A stretch of 38,329 nucleotides of DNA from Paludibacteraceae bacterium (GCA_024401455.1 JAKSLA010000028.1:1-38329); one strand, 5' to 3'. Positions 24,301 through 33,094 are shown, numbered from the stretch's first letter. Numbers and translations are program-made. The notes: generated by a model from the sequence alone, not told the origin.

Positions 24301-25019
24301 TGAAATGTATTATTATTGACGACGAGCCTCTTGCAAGAGAGGCGGTAGAATCCTTAATAAAGGACCATTCTACACGATCTGAGATTGTCGGCAAATTCAA
24401 CAATGCAGAGGCTGCTGCTGCTTTTATGGCAAGCAACACGGTCGATTTAGCGTTCCTTGACATTCAGATGCCAGGCATCACGGGCATCGAATTTGCGAAA
24501 CAAATTCCACGTTCTACTATGGTCATATTCACTACGGCATACTCTGAATATGCATTGGACAGTTACGAAGTGGATGCCATCGACTATCTGACGAAGCCAA
24601 TAGACGAGGAACGATTTAAAAAGGCAATACAAAAAGCGGAATCCTATTACGACCTCCTCTCTAAGAAGGAAGAGACGGAAAGCAAATTGGAAGTAAACAA
24701 ACAAGAGTATTTCTTGGTAAAATCAGACCGTAAATTCTTTAGGGTGAAGTTTGACGACGTCCTTTTCGTAGAAGGTTTGAAAGATTATGTCATCATTCAT
24801 TTGGAATCGCAAAAGGTCATTACTCGTATGAGCATGAAGGGAGTGGTTGACATCCTACCTCCATCCAAGTTTATGAGAGTAAACAAATCATACATCGTAA
24901 ACACGGACCAAATAGAGTCATTCGACAACAATGACATCTACATCAAATCGGATGTGATTCCTATCGGAAACATGTACAGAGATGACTTCATGAACAATTA
25001 CGTGGCGAAGTTCCAATAA
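24300..25019 (+). CDS. LytTR-family response regulator
   Basis: This 239-residue regulator has a receiver domain with acidic pocket DD (residues 7-8), phospho-acceptor D54 in AFLDIQMPG, T79 and K99 (TKP). A linker follows from about 112 to 134. The LytTR DNA-binding domain starts near residue 137 (YFLVKSDRKFFRVKFDDVLFVEGLKDYV) and includes SMKGVVDILPPSKFMRVNKSYIVN. LytTR proteins bind direct repeats upstream of target genes. Start and stop overlap the kinase (TAATG), so the three genes form one tightly coupled operon. A strong hairpin lies 24 nt after the stop codon. Autoregulation at the operon's upstream region is possible but unproven. Confidence 0.95.
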   Translation: MKCIIIDDEPLAREAVESLIKDHSTRSEIVGKFNNAEAAAAFMASNTVDLAFLDIQMPGITGIEFAKQIPRSTMVIFTTAYSEYALDSYEVDAIDYLTKPIDEERFKKAIQKAESYYDLLSKKEETESKLEVNKQEYFLVKSDRKFFRVKFDDVLFVEGLKDYVIIHLESQKVITRMSMKGVVDILPPSKFMRVNKSYIVNTDQIESFDNNDIYIKSDVIPIGNMYRDDFMNNYVAKFQ

Positions 25020-25034
25020 CGAATCCACGGAGTC

Positions 25035-25083
25035 AAAAAAAAGAGCGGTATAGCATTGAGTCCTACTCAATATTATACCGCTC
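25035..25083. terminator. Shared terminator of the regulator operon and prfA
   Basis: GAGCGGTATA (25043-25052) pairs with TATACCGCTC (25074-25083), and inside it ATTGAG pairs with CTCAAT. Eight A residues at 25035-25042 give a strong T-run on the minus strand, so it terminates prfA best; the plus strand has a weaker CCTATTTT tail. Confidence 0.88.
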
Positions 25084-25120
25084 CTATTTTATTTGCGTTT
25101 TACTTTCTTATACAGACGGA

Positions 25121-26206
25121 TTACAATTCGCTCTCCTTCAATCGCTCCGCATTTTCTGCGATAATCAACTTATCTATAATTTCTTGGATATCACCACCCA
25201 CTATCGCTTGCAAGTTATAAAGCGTCAAGTTGATACGGTGATCGGTCACACGTCCTTGAGGATAGTTATACGTACGAATCTTAGCCGAACGGTCTCCCGT
25301 CGAAACCATCGTCTTTCTCTTTGACGCGATATTATCCAAATATTTTTGGTACTCCATGTTATAGATACGCGTACGCAACTCGATCATGGCTTTTGCCTTG
25401 TTCTTCAATTGTGACTTCTCATCCTGACATTGGACCGTGATACCCGTAGGAATATGGACCAAACGAATGGCCGAATAGGTTGTATTGACCGACTGACCAC
25501 CATGACCAGAAGCACAGAAGATATCCGTACGAATATCCGACTCCTTCAACTCTATGTCAAACTCATCCGCCTCGGGAAGTACCGCCACAGTTGCAGCAGA
25601 AGTATGTACGCGCCCCTGCGTTTCAGTTGCAGGCACACGCTGAACACGATGGACGCCCGACTCATACTTCAATGTTCCATAGACGTTCTCACCCGAAACC
25701 GTGAAGATTATCTCCTTATAACCGCCGGAAGTACCCTCGTTGAAACTTGTCACCTCAATGCGCCATCCCTTCGACTCACAATATTTAGAATACATACGGA
25801 ACAAGTCGCCTGCGAAGATGGCAGCCTCGTCACCACCCGTTCCGCCACGGATTTCCATGATGGCATTCTTTCCATCCTCCGGATCGGCAGGGATGAGCAA
25901 CAATTTGATTTCCTCCTCCTTTTCTGGAATTTGAGGTTCCAACTCATCCAATTCCATCTTTGCCATTTCCCTCATTTCAGGGTCGGACTCCGTTTCTAAA
26001 ATCTCTTTCGCCTCTGCAATATGACCAAGCATCATCACATATTCCTGACGCGCCTTCATGATTTGTTCCAAATCGCTATACTCTTTGTTCAATTTAACAA
26101 AGCGCTTCATGTCAGCAATGACAGCGGGGTCTGTTATAAGCGTGGAGATTTCTTTGAACTTGTTCTCCAATCCATCCAATTTAGCCAACAAAGATGTTTC
26201 CGACAT
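25121..26206 (-). CDS. prfA: Peptide chain release factor 1
   Basis: RF1 recognises UAA and UAG stop codons and triggers peptide release. The 361-residue protein has the GGQ motif at residues 236-238 ([11 protein letters not shown]) and the tripeptide anticodon PAT at 192-194 ([14 protein letters not shown]), which marks RF1 rather than RF2. The length is normal and no programmed frameshift is expected. The ATG at 26206 gives the usual helical N-terminus. It is the second gene after purM, 61 nt away; that gap contains two adjacent hairpins that may reduce readthrough. Confidence 0.97.
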   Translation of the reverse strand: MSETSLLAKLDGLENKFKEISTLITDPAVIADMKRFVKLNKEYSDLEQIMKARQEYVMMLGHIAEAKEILETESDPEMREMAKMELDELEPQIPEKEEEIKLLLIPADPEDGKNAIMEIRGGTGGDEAAIFAGDLFRMYSKYCESKGWRIEVTSFNEGTSGGYKEIIFTVSGENVYGTLKYESGVHRVQRVPATETQGRVHTSAATVAVLPEADEFDIELKESDIRTDIFCASGHGGQSVNTTYSAIRLVHIPTGITVQCQDEKSQLKNKAKAMIELRTRIYNMEYQKYLDNIASKRKTMVSTGDRSAKIRTYNYPQGRVTDHRINLTLYNLQAIVGGDIQEIIDKLIIAENAERLKESEL

Positions 26207-26219
26207 ACTCCGATTGTTT

Positions 26220-26255
26220 CCTATTTGTAAATAGGGGTTGCCTCAACAGCAACCC
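26220..26255 (-). other. Two adjacent hairpins between purM and prfA
   Basis: On the minus strand GGGTTGC pairs with GCAACCC (26235-26255), and immediately after it CCTATTT pairs with AAATAGG (26220-26235). They share a base and fill most of the 61-nt gap. Neither has a T-run, so a processing site or partial terminator is more likely than a full terminator. Confidence 0.5.
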
Positions 26256-26267
26256 ATGTCTAATTTA

Positions 26268-27434
26268 TTAATACTTAAATGTTCCGAATTCACTTTCGAT
26301 AACGAGTTCCTTCTTATCAGAAGCCTCAATATGACCAATGATTTGAGCATCAATGCCAAACTCCTTGGAAATCTTGATAACCTCCTCAGCATGTTCAGGC
26401 GACAAGTAAATCTCCATACGGTGACCCATATTGAAGACCTTGTACATCTCTTGCCAATCGGTACCCGACTGCTCTTTGATTGTCTTGAACAATGGCGGAA
26501 CAGGGAACATATTGTTCTTCACTACCTTCACATTGTCCACAAAATGAAGCACCTTTGTTTGTGCGCCACCCGAGCAGTGAACCATACCATGAATTTGAGG
26601 GCGAAGTTTATCCAAAATCTTCTTGATGACGGGAGCATACGTTCTTGTTGGAGAAAGCACCATCTTACCAGCATTGAGCGGACAATCAGCCACCGCATCC
26701 GTCAACTTCAAACCACCCGAATAGGTCAAGTCAGAAGGAACGGCCGCATCAAAACTCTCTGGATATTTTTCAGCCAAATACTTAGAGAAAACATCGTGGC
26801 GGGCTGAAGTCAAACCATTGCTTCCCATACCTCCGTTATACTCCTTCTCATAAGTGGCTTGACCATAAGAAGCAAGACCGACAATCACGTCACCTGGACG
26901 GATGTTGGCGTTGTCCACCACATCCGAACGCTTCATACGGCAAGTCACCGTACTATCAACGATGATGGTGCGAACCAAATCGCCCACGTCAGCAGTTTCT
27001 CCACCTGTGGCATAGACACCTACGCCCATCGCGCGCAACTCGGCAAGCAATTCGTCCGTTCCGTTGATGATGGCTGAGATGACCTCTCCTGGCACCAAAA
27101 GTTTATTACGACCGATGGTTGATGAGACAAGGATATTATCCGTTGCGCCTACACACAAAAGGTCGTCGATATTCATGATAAGAGCATCCTGCGCAATTCC
27201 TTTCCAAACAGAAAGGTCGCCCGTCTCTTTCCAATAAATATAAGCAAGAGATGATTTTGTACCCGCACCGTCAGCGTGCATGATGTTACAATATTCAGAA
27301 TCACCGCCCAAAATATCAGGGATAATCTTACAAAAAGCCTTAGGGAAAATTCCCTTATCAATGTTCTTTATCGCATTGTGAACATCTTCCTTGCTTGCAG
27401 AGACGCCACGCAAATTGTACCTTTGATCGCTCAT
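26268..27434 (-). CDS. purM: Phosphoribosylformylglycinamidine cyclo-ligase (AIR synthetase)
   Basis: PurM closes the imidazole ring of AIR in purine synthesis using ATP. From the ATG at 27434 the protein has 388 residues, in the long form seen in Bacteroidales. Recognisable segments are HADGAGTKSSLAYIY (substrate/metal loop), NIDDLLCVGA, GELLA-like LLAELRAMGVGVYATGGETADVGD and RPGDVIVGLASYGQATYEKEYNGGMGSNGLTSARHD. The C-terminal half has VHCSGGAQTKVL, a variant of the usual HITGGG segment. I chose 27434 because MSDQRYNLRGVSASKEDVH is the common N-terminus and a -7 box predicts a start near 27499. It leads an operon with prfA. Confidence 0.93.
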   Translation of the reverse strand: MSDQRYNLRGVSASKEDVHNAIKNIDKGIFPKAFCKIIPDILGGDSEYCNIMHADGAGTKSSLAYIYWKETGDLSVWKGIAQDALIMNIDDLLCVGATDNILVSSTIGRNKLLVPGEVISAIINGTDELLAELRAMGVGVYATGGETADVGDLVRTIIVDSTVTCRMKRSDVVDNANIRPGDVIVGLASYGQATYEKEYNGGMGSNGLTSARHDVFSKYLAEKYPESFDAAVPSDLTYSGGLKLTDAVADCPLNAGKMVLSPTRTYAPVIKKILDKLRPQIHGMVHCSGGAQTKVLHFVDNVKVVKNNMFPVPPLFKTIKEQSGTDWQEMYKVFNMGHRMEIYLSPEHAEEVIKISKEFGIDAQIIGHIEASDKKELVIESEFGTFKY

Positions 27435-27505
27435 ATCTAACTTACTGTTTTGTTCAGAATTAAGTAGTTCTCCCATTCAAGAATGAATCAGACCGAACTT
27501 ATTTG

Positions 27506-27537
27506 CAAAATTAATGTAAAAAAAACGCAATGACAAA
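27506..27537 (-). promoter_or_regulatory. Promoter of purM-prfA
   Basis: On the minus strand TTTG (27534-27537), a 20-nt spacer and TAATTTTG (27506-27513) match the Bacteroidota consensus at every key position. The predicted start is near 27499. Confidence 0.78.
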
Positions 27538-27628
27538 TTTTAAGGGAGCGACATTTCTTGATAAGTTCTCAACATAAGGGAAAAAATGAGTAACTTTACG
27601 CACAGAAAAAAAATCAAAGAGTAAACAT

Positions 27629-28114
27629 ATGACAGATATAAAAAGAATTATCAATCCATGGGTCGGCTCAGAAGGTTACAACTGCTTCGGATGTTCACCC
27701 GACAACCCATTCGGTCTTCACCTCTGCCTTTACGAAGATGGCGACGACATTATGACTAAATGGAAACCTTCCAACATGTATTCAGGCTGGGTCCGCACCT
27801 TGCACGGCGGTATCCAAGCTTTGCTATTGGACGAAGTTTGCGGTTGGGTATGCACCAGAAAAGTGCAGTTGGCTGGAGTAACTTCAAAATTGGAGATTCA
27901 ATACAAACACCCGATTTCGACAAGCGAGCCCGAATTGACCATCAGAGGACACATTCGCGAGCGAAAAAGAAACATCATCTTCATCGAAGCCACCATCACC
28001 GACTCAACCGGTAAAATTTGTACGACTGCGAGCAGTACATTTTTTGCCTTCTCCAAAGAAAAATCTGAAAAGGAGATGAACTTCATGCCTTGCAAGGTAG
28101 AGGGAGAAGAATAG
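27629..28114 (+). CDS. PaaI-like hotdog-fold thioesterase
   Basis: This 161-residue cytoplasmic protein has the hotdog fold of the PaaI/4HBT thioesterases, which hydrolyse acyl-CoA thioesters. The signature HGGIQALLLDE lies at residues 59-69, with the HGG turn and the acidic residue on the central helix (D68/E69). An N-terminal NCFGCSPDNPFGL segment (18-30) with two cysteines is typical of one Bacteroidota subgroup. The acyl-CoA substrate cannot be deduced. It is divergent from purM and convergent with the nucleoside hydrolase gene. No promoter with full consensus was found; TAACTTTA at 27591-27598 is a partial match. Confidence 0.88.
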   Translation: MTDIKRIINPWVGSEGYNCFGCSPDNPFGLHLCLYEDGDDIMTKWKPSNMYSGWVRTLHGGIQALLLDEVCGWVCTRKVQLAGVTSKLEIQYKHPISTSEPELTIRGHIRERKRNIIFIEATITDSTGKICTTASSTFFAFSKEKSEKEMNFMPCKVEGEE

Positions 28115-28133
28115 CATCTCCCCATCAATGACA

Positions 28134-28167
28134 AAAGGCCGTTTTCACTCATGCGAAAACGGCCTTT
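28134..28167. terminator. Bidirectional terminator between convergent genes
   Basis: AAAGGCCGTTTTC and GAAAACGGCCTTT form a perfect 13-bp stem around an 8-nt loop. It lies 19 nt after the thioesterase stop and 20 nt after the nucleoside hydrolase stop, so it can serve both. Confidence 0.88.
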
Positions 28168-28187
28168 CTATTTTGAAGGAATCCTAT

Positions 28188-29258
28188 TTATAGCGTTGCA
28201 AATGTACGAATCATCTCAAACACATCGGCATTCTTCTCCATTGGCACATAAAAGACTTTCGTCTTACCATCGGACACCTCCTTAAAAGAGGTCTTACCCG
28301 TCTCATCCACACTAATCTTTCCTGCATTAGTGACGATGAACAAATCATCACCCATAACAGCATGAACAACAGGGAACAAATCCCACAAATATTGGCCCAC
28401 ATCACCCTTTGCCCATTCATCATAGTTCTTGTAGGCAAGAGAGATTGGATGGTAAGGATCATAACTATAATCCTTGATTACCTCGTCGTGAACAGATGGG
28501 AAACAAAGCGCAGCCTCAAGAGGAAAGACATACATCTCCGTAGGCCACTCCTCTATCACCTTCTTGGCTAAAGGCACATCACCTGCTATGTTATACTCCG
28601 CATCCAAAAGGTTGGGAGAATAACGTTGCTTCACCTTCGAGAAACAACAACCCATCAACTCCAAACTTTTCACCTTCTTTTGGATGAGTTCCTTACCTGA
28701 CAGTGGAGAATATTCATCAGCACCCGACTCCAAAAGCCTTCCCAAATTGGTGAACATTCCTACTACAACGATCTTCACCGATTTATCATTGGCTTCGCTC
28801 AAAAGTTTTCGGTACAATTTCCAACTAGGCAAACGATCGGAAATGGCGATTCCTGTCATAGGCAACAAAGGCGTCTTATCCTCGCGAACACTATCAATCA
28901 AATGGCAATAAGGGATTATTTCAAAGAAATTCTCTTCTCCCTCCATCACACCCAACGGAACGCTGTCTGCCTTGTAGTAATGCAGAATGGCATCTGTCAA
29001 CTTTTGAGCTTGCCCAGATTTGCGACTTTGCATAACGCCCAACAATTTGCACTTTCCCTGATTCTGGTAATGGAAAGCCGCCTGCAAAGCAAAAAGGTCA
29101 TCCGTTGAATTACCCGTATCTGTATCAATAATTAGATTGACTGGGGCTGAATCATTCATACATTGTTTGTCATCCTTCCTTTGTTGAGAGCAAGATAAGA
29201 ATGAAAACGTAGCAGCCATGGTCAAGAGAGCCACCGTTTGTTTTATATAATATCTCAT
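28188..29258 (-). CDS. Nucleoside hydrolase-like lipoprotein
   Basis: This 356-residue protein carries an N-terminal lipoprotein signal (hydrophobic stretch, then FLSC with C23 as likely lipidated residue), so it should be in the periplasm or on the outer membrane. The mature part resembles inosine/uridine-preferring nucleoside hydrolases, which split ribonucleosides into ribose and base at a calcium site. The Asp cluster at residues 45-54 reads DTDTGNSTDD, a longer form than the classical DTDPGxDD and lacking one Asp seen in the related DTDMGNDxDD form. KIVVVGMFTNLGRLL (the fMTNLA-type block) is present. The substrate is uncertain, and the variant metal site leaves activity open. It lies alone between thioesterase and oadB, each separated by a terminator. 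Confidence 0.8.
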   Translation of the reverse strand: MRYYIKQTVALLTMAATFSFLSCSQQRKDDKQCMNDSAPVNLIIDTDTGNSTDDLFALQAAFHYQNQGKCKLLGVMQSRKSGQAQKLTDAILHYYKADSVPLGVMEGEENFFEIIPYCHLIDSVREDKTPLLPMTGIAISDRLPSWKLYRKLLSEANDKSVKIVVVGMFTNLGRLLESGADEYSPLSGKELIQKKVKSLELMGCCFSKVKQRYSPNLLDAEYNIAGDVPLAKKVIEEWPTEMYVFPLEAALCFPSVHDEVIKDYSYDPYHPISLAYKNYDEWAKGDVGQYLWDLFPVVHAVMGDDLFIVTNAGKISVDETGKTSFKEVSDGKTKVFYVPMEKNADVFEMIRTFATL

Positions 29259-29292
29259 AATTTTAAAATGTAATTACTATTCAGATTATCCA

Positions 29293-29327
29293 TAAAAACA
29301 GAGAAAGGACCACCCAAGCAGCCCTTT
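29293..29327 (-). terminator. Terminator of the oad operon
   Basis: On the minus strand GAAAGG pairs with CCTTTC around a 13-nt loop, with a T-rich tail at 29293-29300. It lies 24 nt after the oadB stop codon. Confidence 0.65.
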
Positions 29328-29351
29328 CCCCATTTATTAAGTTCTTGACAA

Positions 29352-30635
29352 TTATCCTAAGAACGAAATCAAGATACCAGCAGCAACGGCTGAGCCGATA
29401 ACACCTGCCACGTTAGAAGACATACAGTAGTTCAAAACGTGGTTTCTTGAATCGTACTTCAAAGCGATGTCGTTAGCAACACGAGAAGCCATAGGAACGG
29501 CACTCAAACCTGTTGCACCAACAAGCGGATTGATCTTCTTCTTTGAGAAGATATTCATAATCTTCACCAACAAGATGCCACCGAAGATAGAGAAACCGAA
29601 CGCACAGAAACCACCAGCAACGATACCGATAGTATTCCAGTTCAAGAAGGCATCCACTGTCATGGTAGCACCTACAGACAAGCCCAAGAAGATGGTAGCG
29701 GCATTCATGATACCATTGGAAGCGGCATTGAACAAACGGGAAGTATTGTTACCTACCTCCTTGATCAAGTTACCGAACATCAACATACCAACCAATGAAA
29801 CTGCATCTGGAACGATGATGGCAACGATAGTTGTTACAGCGATAGGGAAAACGATTTTCAACACACGCATGTTCTTGAACTCTTGCTTTGAAGGGAACAA
29901 CTTATCTTGCTCCTTCATGTTGATCTTCAATTCCTTCTCTGAACAAGTCAATCTAACAACCAAAGGCACGATAACTGGCACCAAAGCCATATATGAGTAC
30001 GCTGCAATAGCGATAGGGCCCAACATATGAGGAGCCAACTTCAAGGTTGTAAAGATAGCGGTAGGACCATCAGCACCACCGATGATGGCAAGTGATCCAG
30101 CCTCTTGCATGGTGAAGAATTGGCTTGCAACCAACAACACAGCAAAGATACCGAATTGAGCACCTGCACCGAAGATAGCCAACTTCAAGTTACGCAACAT
30201 CGGACCGAAGTCTGTCAACGCACCTACACCCATGAAGATGATTGGCGGAAGAAGACCCGACTTGATCAATGCATAGTAGATGTAGTTCATGATACCCAAA
30301 TCATGGGCAATCTGAGGAAGTCCCACCTCATATATGTTATAAGGGACACCTGCGGCATTGCTCCAGATAGAACCATCGGCCAATGTAATCGCATTGTGGT
30401 ATGTAACACCATCTATCACTCTATCTACAGCAGCGTAAACACCCATTCCACCACCAGGGAAATTGGCAATCAAGACACCGAAGGCAATCGGAATCAACAA
30501 CAATGGCTCGTACTCCTTCTTGATACCCAAATATAGCAAGAAAAAGCCAAGGGCAACCATTATAAGATACGACGGATTAGCGACCAAATCACCAATCGCC
30601 GTCATACCATAGATTTTATCTAATATTTCTCCCAT
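29352..30635 (-). CDS. oadB: Sodium-translocating decarboxylase, beta subunit
   Basis: OadB is the integral membrane subunit that decarboxylates carboxybiotin and exports sodium ions. The 427-residue sequence has about nine to eleven hydrophobic helices. Conserved segments include GADFGPM-like GVGALTDFGPMLRNLK, the GGADGPTAIFTT loop containing the catalytic Asp region, and the C-terminal NHVLNYCMSSNVAGVIGSAVAAG. The length is typical for the family. It is the last gene of oadG-oadA-oadB, 8 nt after oadA. The same family serves oxaloacetate, methylmalonyl-CoA and glutaconyl-CoA decarboxylases; the alpha subunit here points to oxaloacetate. Confidence 0.94.
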   Translation of the reverse strand: MGEILDKIYGMTAIGDLVANPSYLIMVALGFFLLYLGIKKEYEPLLLIPIAFGVLIANFPGGGMGVYAAVDRVIDGVTYHNAITLADGSIWSNAAGVPYNIYEVGLPQIAHDLGIMNYIYYALIKSGLLPPIIFMGVGALTDFGPMLRNLKLAIFGAGAQFGIFAVLLVASQFFTMQEAGSLAIIGGADGPTAIFTTLKLAPHMLGPIAIAAYSYMALVPVIVPLVVRLTCSEKELKINMKEQDKLFPSKQEFKNMRVLKIVFPIAVTTIVAIIVPDAVSLVGMLMFGNLIKEVGNNTSRLFNAASNGIMNAATIFLGLSVGATMTVDAFLNWNTIGIVAGGFCAFGFSIFGGILLVKIMNIFSKKKINPLVGATGLSAVPMASRVANDIALKYDSRNHVLNYCMSSNVAGVIGSAVAAGILISFLG

Positions 30636-30643
30636 GTTTTTTC

Positions 30644-32482
30644 TTATTTAATTTTCATCAATACATCATCCTCTGCTACAGAAGAACCGCTTGTCAAGCA
30701 GATTTGTGTAACAACACCGTCACATTCAGCAGCGATAGCGTTGAAAGTCTTCATTGCCTCCACATAGCAGACTACTTGACCCTTCTTAACTGTATCACCG
30801 ACCTTTACTGCCACGTCGCCAGAGTTCTTTACCAAGTAGAACTTACCTTCCAATGGAGAAGTCAAGTCATTACCCTCGCCTGGAGCAGCAGCCGATGCAG
30901 CCGCAGTAGAAGCAGCAGGAGCAGAACCATCATTAGCGCCAATAGTAACATTGTACTTAACGCCATTGACATCGACAGTTACTGTTTGAGGCAAACTTGC
31001 ACCTCCACCATTGCCTGATGCCTTCTTTGCCTTACGCTCCTCAAGGTCAGCCAAGAAGTCTGCCTTAGCCTTACCTGACTTGTAGGCACGATATTGTTGT
31101 GGGTGCATAGCCAACTCAAACAACTCTTCGTCGTCTTGACCCATGTCCCAACCTTCTTTCTTCATCTCCTCACGGAAGGTATCCAATGCGTCTGGATAGT
31201 TGCTTTGAGGATCCTCTGTGTGGAATTCACGACCTTGCTCTTTTGCTCTGTCAACCAATTCCTTTGCCAAAGGACCAGGCAAGTTACCTGACTTGCCAAG
31301 CATCATGTCCCAAATATCGTCAGCAATCATAGACCAACGCTCCTTGCCCTTCTCCATTTGCATAACGTTCATCAACGCCATGTTCTTTACATATTGAGAA
31401 AATGGAGTCACCAAGCAAGGATAACCCATCATAGGCCATACGTACTTCACCTCGTCGAACAACTTGATCAACAACTCGTCTTGGCTCATCTTAGGCTTGC
31501 CGTTCTTCTCCTTCCACTTGTTGATAGACTCAAGGTTTGTCTCCAAGTCTGTCATCAAAGAACCCATCATACCGCCAGGAAGACCTGGACCGATCAACAA
31601 TGAGTTCATCTGACGGTTACGCGCAGGAATATAGTATCCCAAGAAATCGTCCATCATCTCCTGAACCAAAGTACGAACCTCCATATAGGCTGTCATGTTG
31701 ATCTCTTTTACCTTGAAGCCAGCGTCCTTCAACATCTCTTGAACAGCGATGACATCTGCGTGGCCAGTACCCCAAGAAAGAGGCTCCATACCTACATCGA
31801 CATAGTCGCAACCAGCCTTACAAACCTCAAGGATTGAAGCCATGTTGAAACCAGGACCTGCGTGGCTGTGGTATTGAATGGTGATATCCTTAATCTCCTT
31901 GATTTTGCGAGTCAACTCGCCCAAGAATACAGGACGACCGATGCCAGCCATATCCTTCAAACAGATCTCATCACAACCTGCCTCGATGAACTTCTTCGCC
32001 AACTCCACATAGTACTCTACCGTGTGGATTGGAGAACTTGTGACACAAAGGGAAGCTTGGGCGATCATGCCTGCTGCCTTAGAATATTTGATAGAAGGGA
32101 TTACATTTCGAGGATCGTTCAAGCCACAGAAGATACGAGTAATATCTGTACCTTGTGCTTTTTTCACCTTATAGAAAAGCTTGCGGACATCAGCAGGGAC
32201 TGGGCTCATACGGAGACCATTCAAAGCACGGTCCAACATGTGTGTTTGGATGCCTGCCTCGTGGAAAGGCTTTGTCCATTGACGAACTGCCTTGTTTGGA
32301 TTTTCACCGAACAAAAGATTCACTTGCTCGAATCCTCCACCATTTGTCTCTACACGATCGAAGCATCCCATCTTAATGATTGCAGGAGCTACTTTTACTA
32401 ATTGGTCAACGCGTGGCACATACTTACCAGCCGCTTGCCACATATCTCTGAATACGAGACTGAATTTTACTTCTTTAGCCAT
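30644..32482 (-). CDS. oadA: Oxaloacetate decarboxylase alpha subunit (biotin-carrying)
   Basis: This 612-residue subunit has an N-terminal carboxyltransferase TIM barrel, a connecting region and a C-terminal biotinyl domain. In the barrel are the metal-binding FRD (FRDMWQAAGKYVPRVDQ), the lysine in CLKDMAGIGRP and the HxH of QYHSHAG. The biotinyl lysine is K578 in EAMKTFN, 34 residues before the C-terminus; the residue after Lys is Thr rather than Met, as in many Bacteroidota homologs. Pro/Ala-rich linker (SAPAASTAAASAAAPG) precedes it. The enzyme moves CO2 from oxaloacetate to biotin for the OadB sodium pump. I used the ATG at 32482 (MAKEVKFSLVFRD). Annotation as pyruvate carboxylase subunit B is possible, but linkage to oadB and oadG favours the pump. 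Confidence 0.93.
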   Translation of the reverse strand: MAKEVKFSLVFRDMWQAAGKYVPRVDQLVKVAPAIIKMGCFDRVETNGGGFEQVNLLFGENPNKAVRQWTKPFHEAGIQTHMLDRALNGLRMSPVPADVRKLFYKVKKAQGTDITRIFCGLNDPRNVIPSIKYSKAAGMIAQASLCVTSSPIHTVEYYVELAKKFIEAGCDEICLKDMAGIGRPVFLGELTRKIKEIKDITIQYHSHAGPGFNMASILEVCKAGCDYVDVGMEPLSWGTGHADVIAVQEMLKDAGFKVKEINMTAYMEVRTLVQEMMDDFLGYYIPARNRQMNSLLIGPGLPGGMMGSLMTDLETNLESINKWKEKNGKPKMSQDELLIKLFDEVKYVWPMMGYPCLVTPFSQYVKNMALMNVMQMEKGKERWSMIADDIWDMMLGKSGNLPGPLAKELVDRAKEQGREFHTEDPQSNYPDALDTFREEMKKEGWDMGQDDEELFELAMHPQQYRAYKSGKAKADFLADLEERKAKKASGNGGGASLPQTVTVDVNGVKYNVTIGANDGSAPAASTAAASAAAPGEGNDLTSPLEGKFYLVKNSGDVAVKVGDTVKKGQVVCYVEAMKTFNAIAAECDGVVTQICLTSGSSVAEDDVLMKIK

Positions 32483-32501
32483 TTGTGCTTTCAATTATTT
32501 T

Positions 32502-32774
32502 TTATATTCTTTCTATTTTTTCTGCTTTTGACTTTCCTGCCGTCAACTTATTGATGGCAAGATTAATGGCCATAGCCACATTAGGATCCACAGCAGCCGT
32601 AGGTTGCGCTGCTTGGGCGCTTGGTTTCGCCTCTTCTTCAGGCATATACTTGTTGATGAATGACACCAACAGATTTCCAAGGAAAATAATAAGCAGCAAA
32701 ACGGCAAACACCGTTGCGATACCTACTCCCATCAATGTAAGGGATTCCCAAAAGTTATCTACATTAAAGCTCAT
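32502..32774 (-). CDS. oadG: Oxaloacetate decarboxylase gamma subunit
   Basis: This 90-residue protein has the OadG plan: a short N-terminus, one transmembrane helix (GVGIATVFAVLLLIIFLGNLLVSFI, residues ~16-40), a Pro/Ala-rich linker with PEEE and a short cytoplasmic tail. OadG assembles the alpha and beta subunits. It is the first gene of the operon, 19 nt before oadA. A -7 box at 32814-32821 on the minus strand predicts a start about 33 nt upstream of the ATG. Confidence 0.9.
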   Translation of the reverse strand: MSFNVDNFWESLTLMGVGIATVFAVLLLIIFLGNLLVSFINKYMPEEEAKPSAQAAQPTAAVDPNVAMAINLAINKLTAGKSKAEKIERI

Positions 32775-32813
32775 AATTTTATAATAAAATACACTTTTAC
32801 GTTATACACCTTT

Positions 32814-32821
32814 CAAAATTA
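32814..32821 (-). promoter_or_regulatory. -7 promoter box of the oad operon
   Basis: The minus strand reads TAATTTTG, matching TAnnTTTG. No good -33 TTG at the right distance. Confidence 0.5.
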
Positions 32822-33094
32822 ATAAAAAAAATTGAGTAAGAAAGAAGATACACTCTTTTTATGATACATTATAGTAAGTTATCTTCCAACAATAGACATT
32901 TATTTTTCAAATTAACACATTCTAACGGAAAAATGTTTCGATTTGTAACACAAAACAGAATATTCATTCATATATACATTTTCATTTTTCCGTCTCCATA
33001 GTCTCGACTTCATCGACTTCGCCTCCTACCCTTTTCCCCCTTTGGAAAGCCAATCATTATTAACTTTCCAAAGGGGAAGAGAGTATATGATCTA
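32822..33094. other. A/T-rich intergenic region with a 13-bp inverted repeat
   Basis: This gap between oadG and the WYL gene is mostly A/T-rich and has no gene I can support. At 33037-33049 and 33064-33076 CCCCTTTGGAAAG and CTTTCCAAAGGGG form a perfect inverted repeat with a 14-nt spacer, 18 nt downstream of the WYL stop codon. It lacks a T-run on either strand. Confidence 0.5.

Noticed and set aside
30644-32482. AMKT instead of AMKM at the biotin site as a defect
   Set aside because: As I recall, Thr after the biotinyl Lys is common in Bacteroidota alpha subunits; spacing from the C-terminus is normal.
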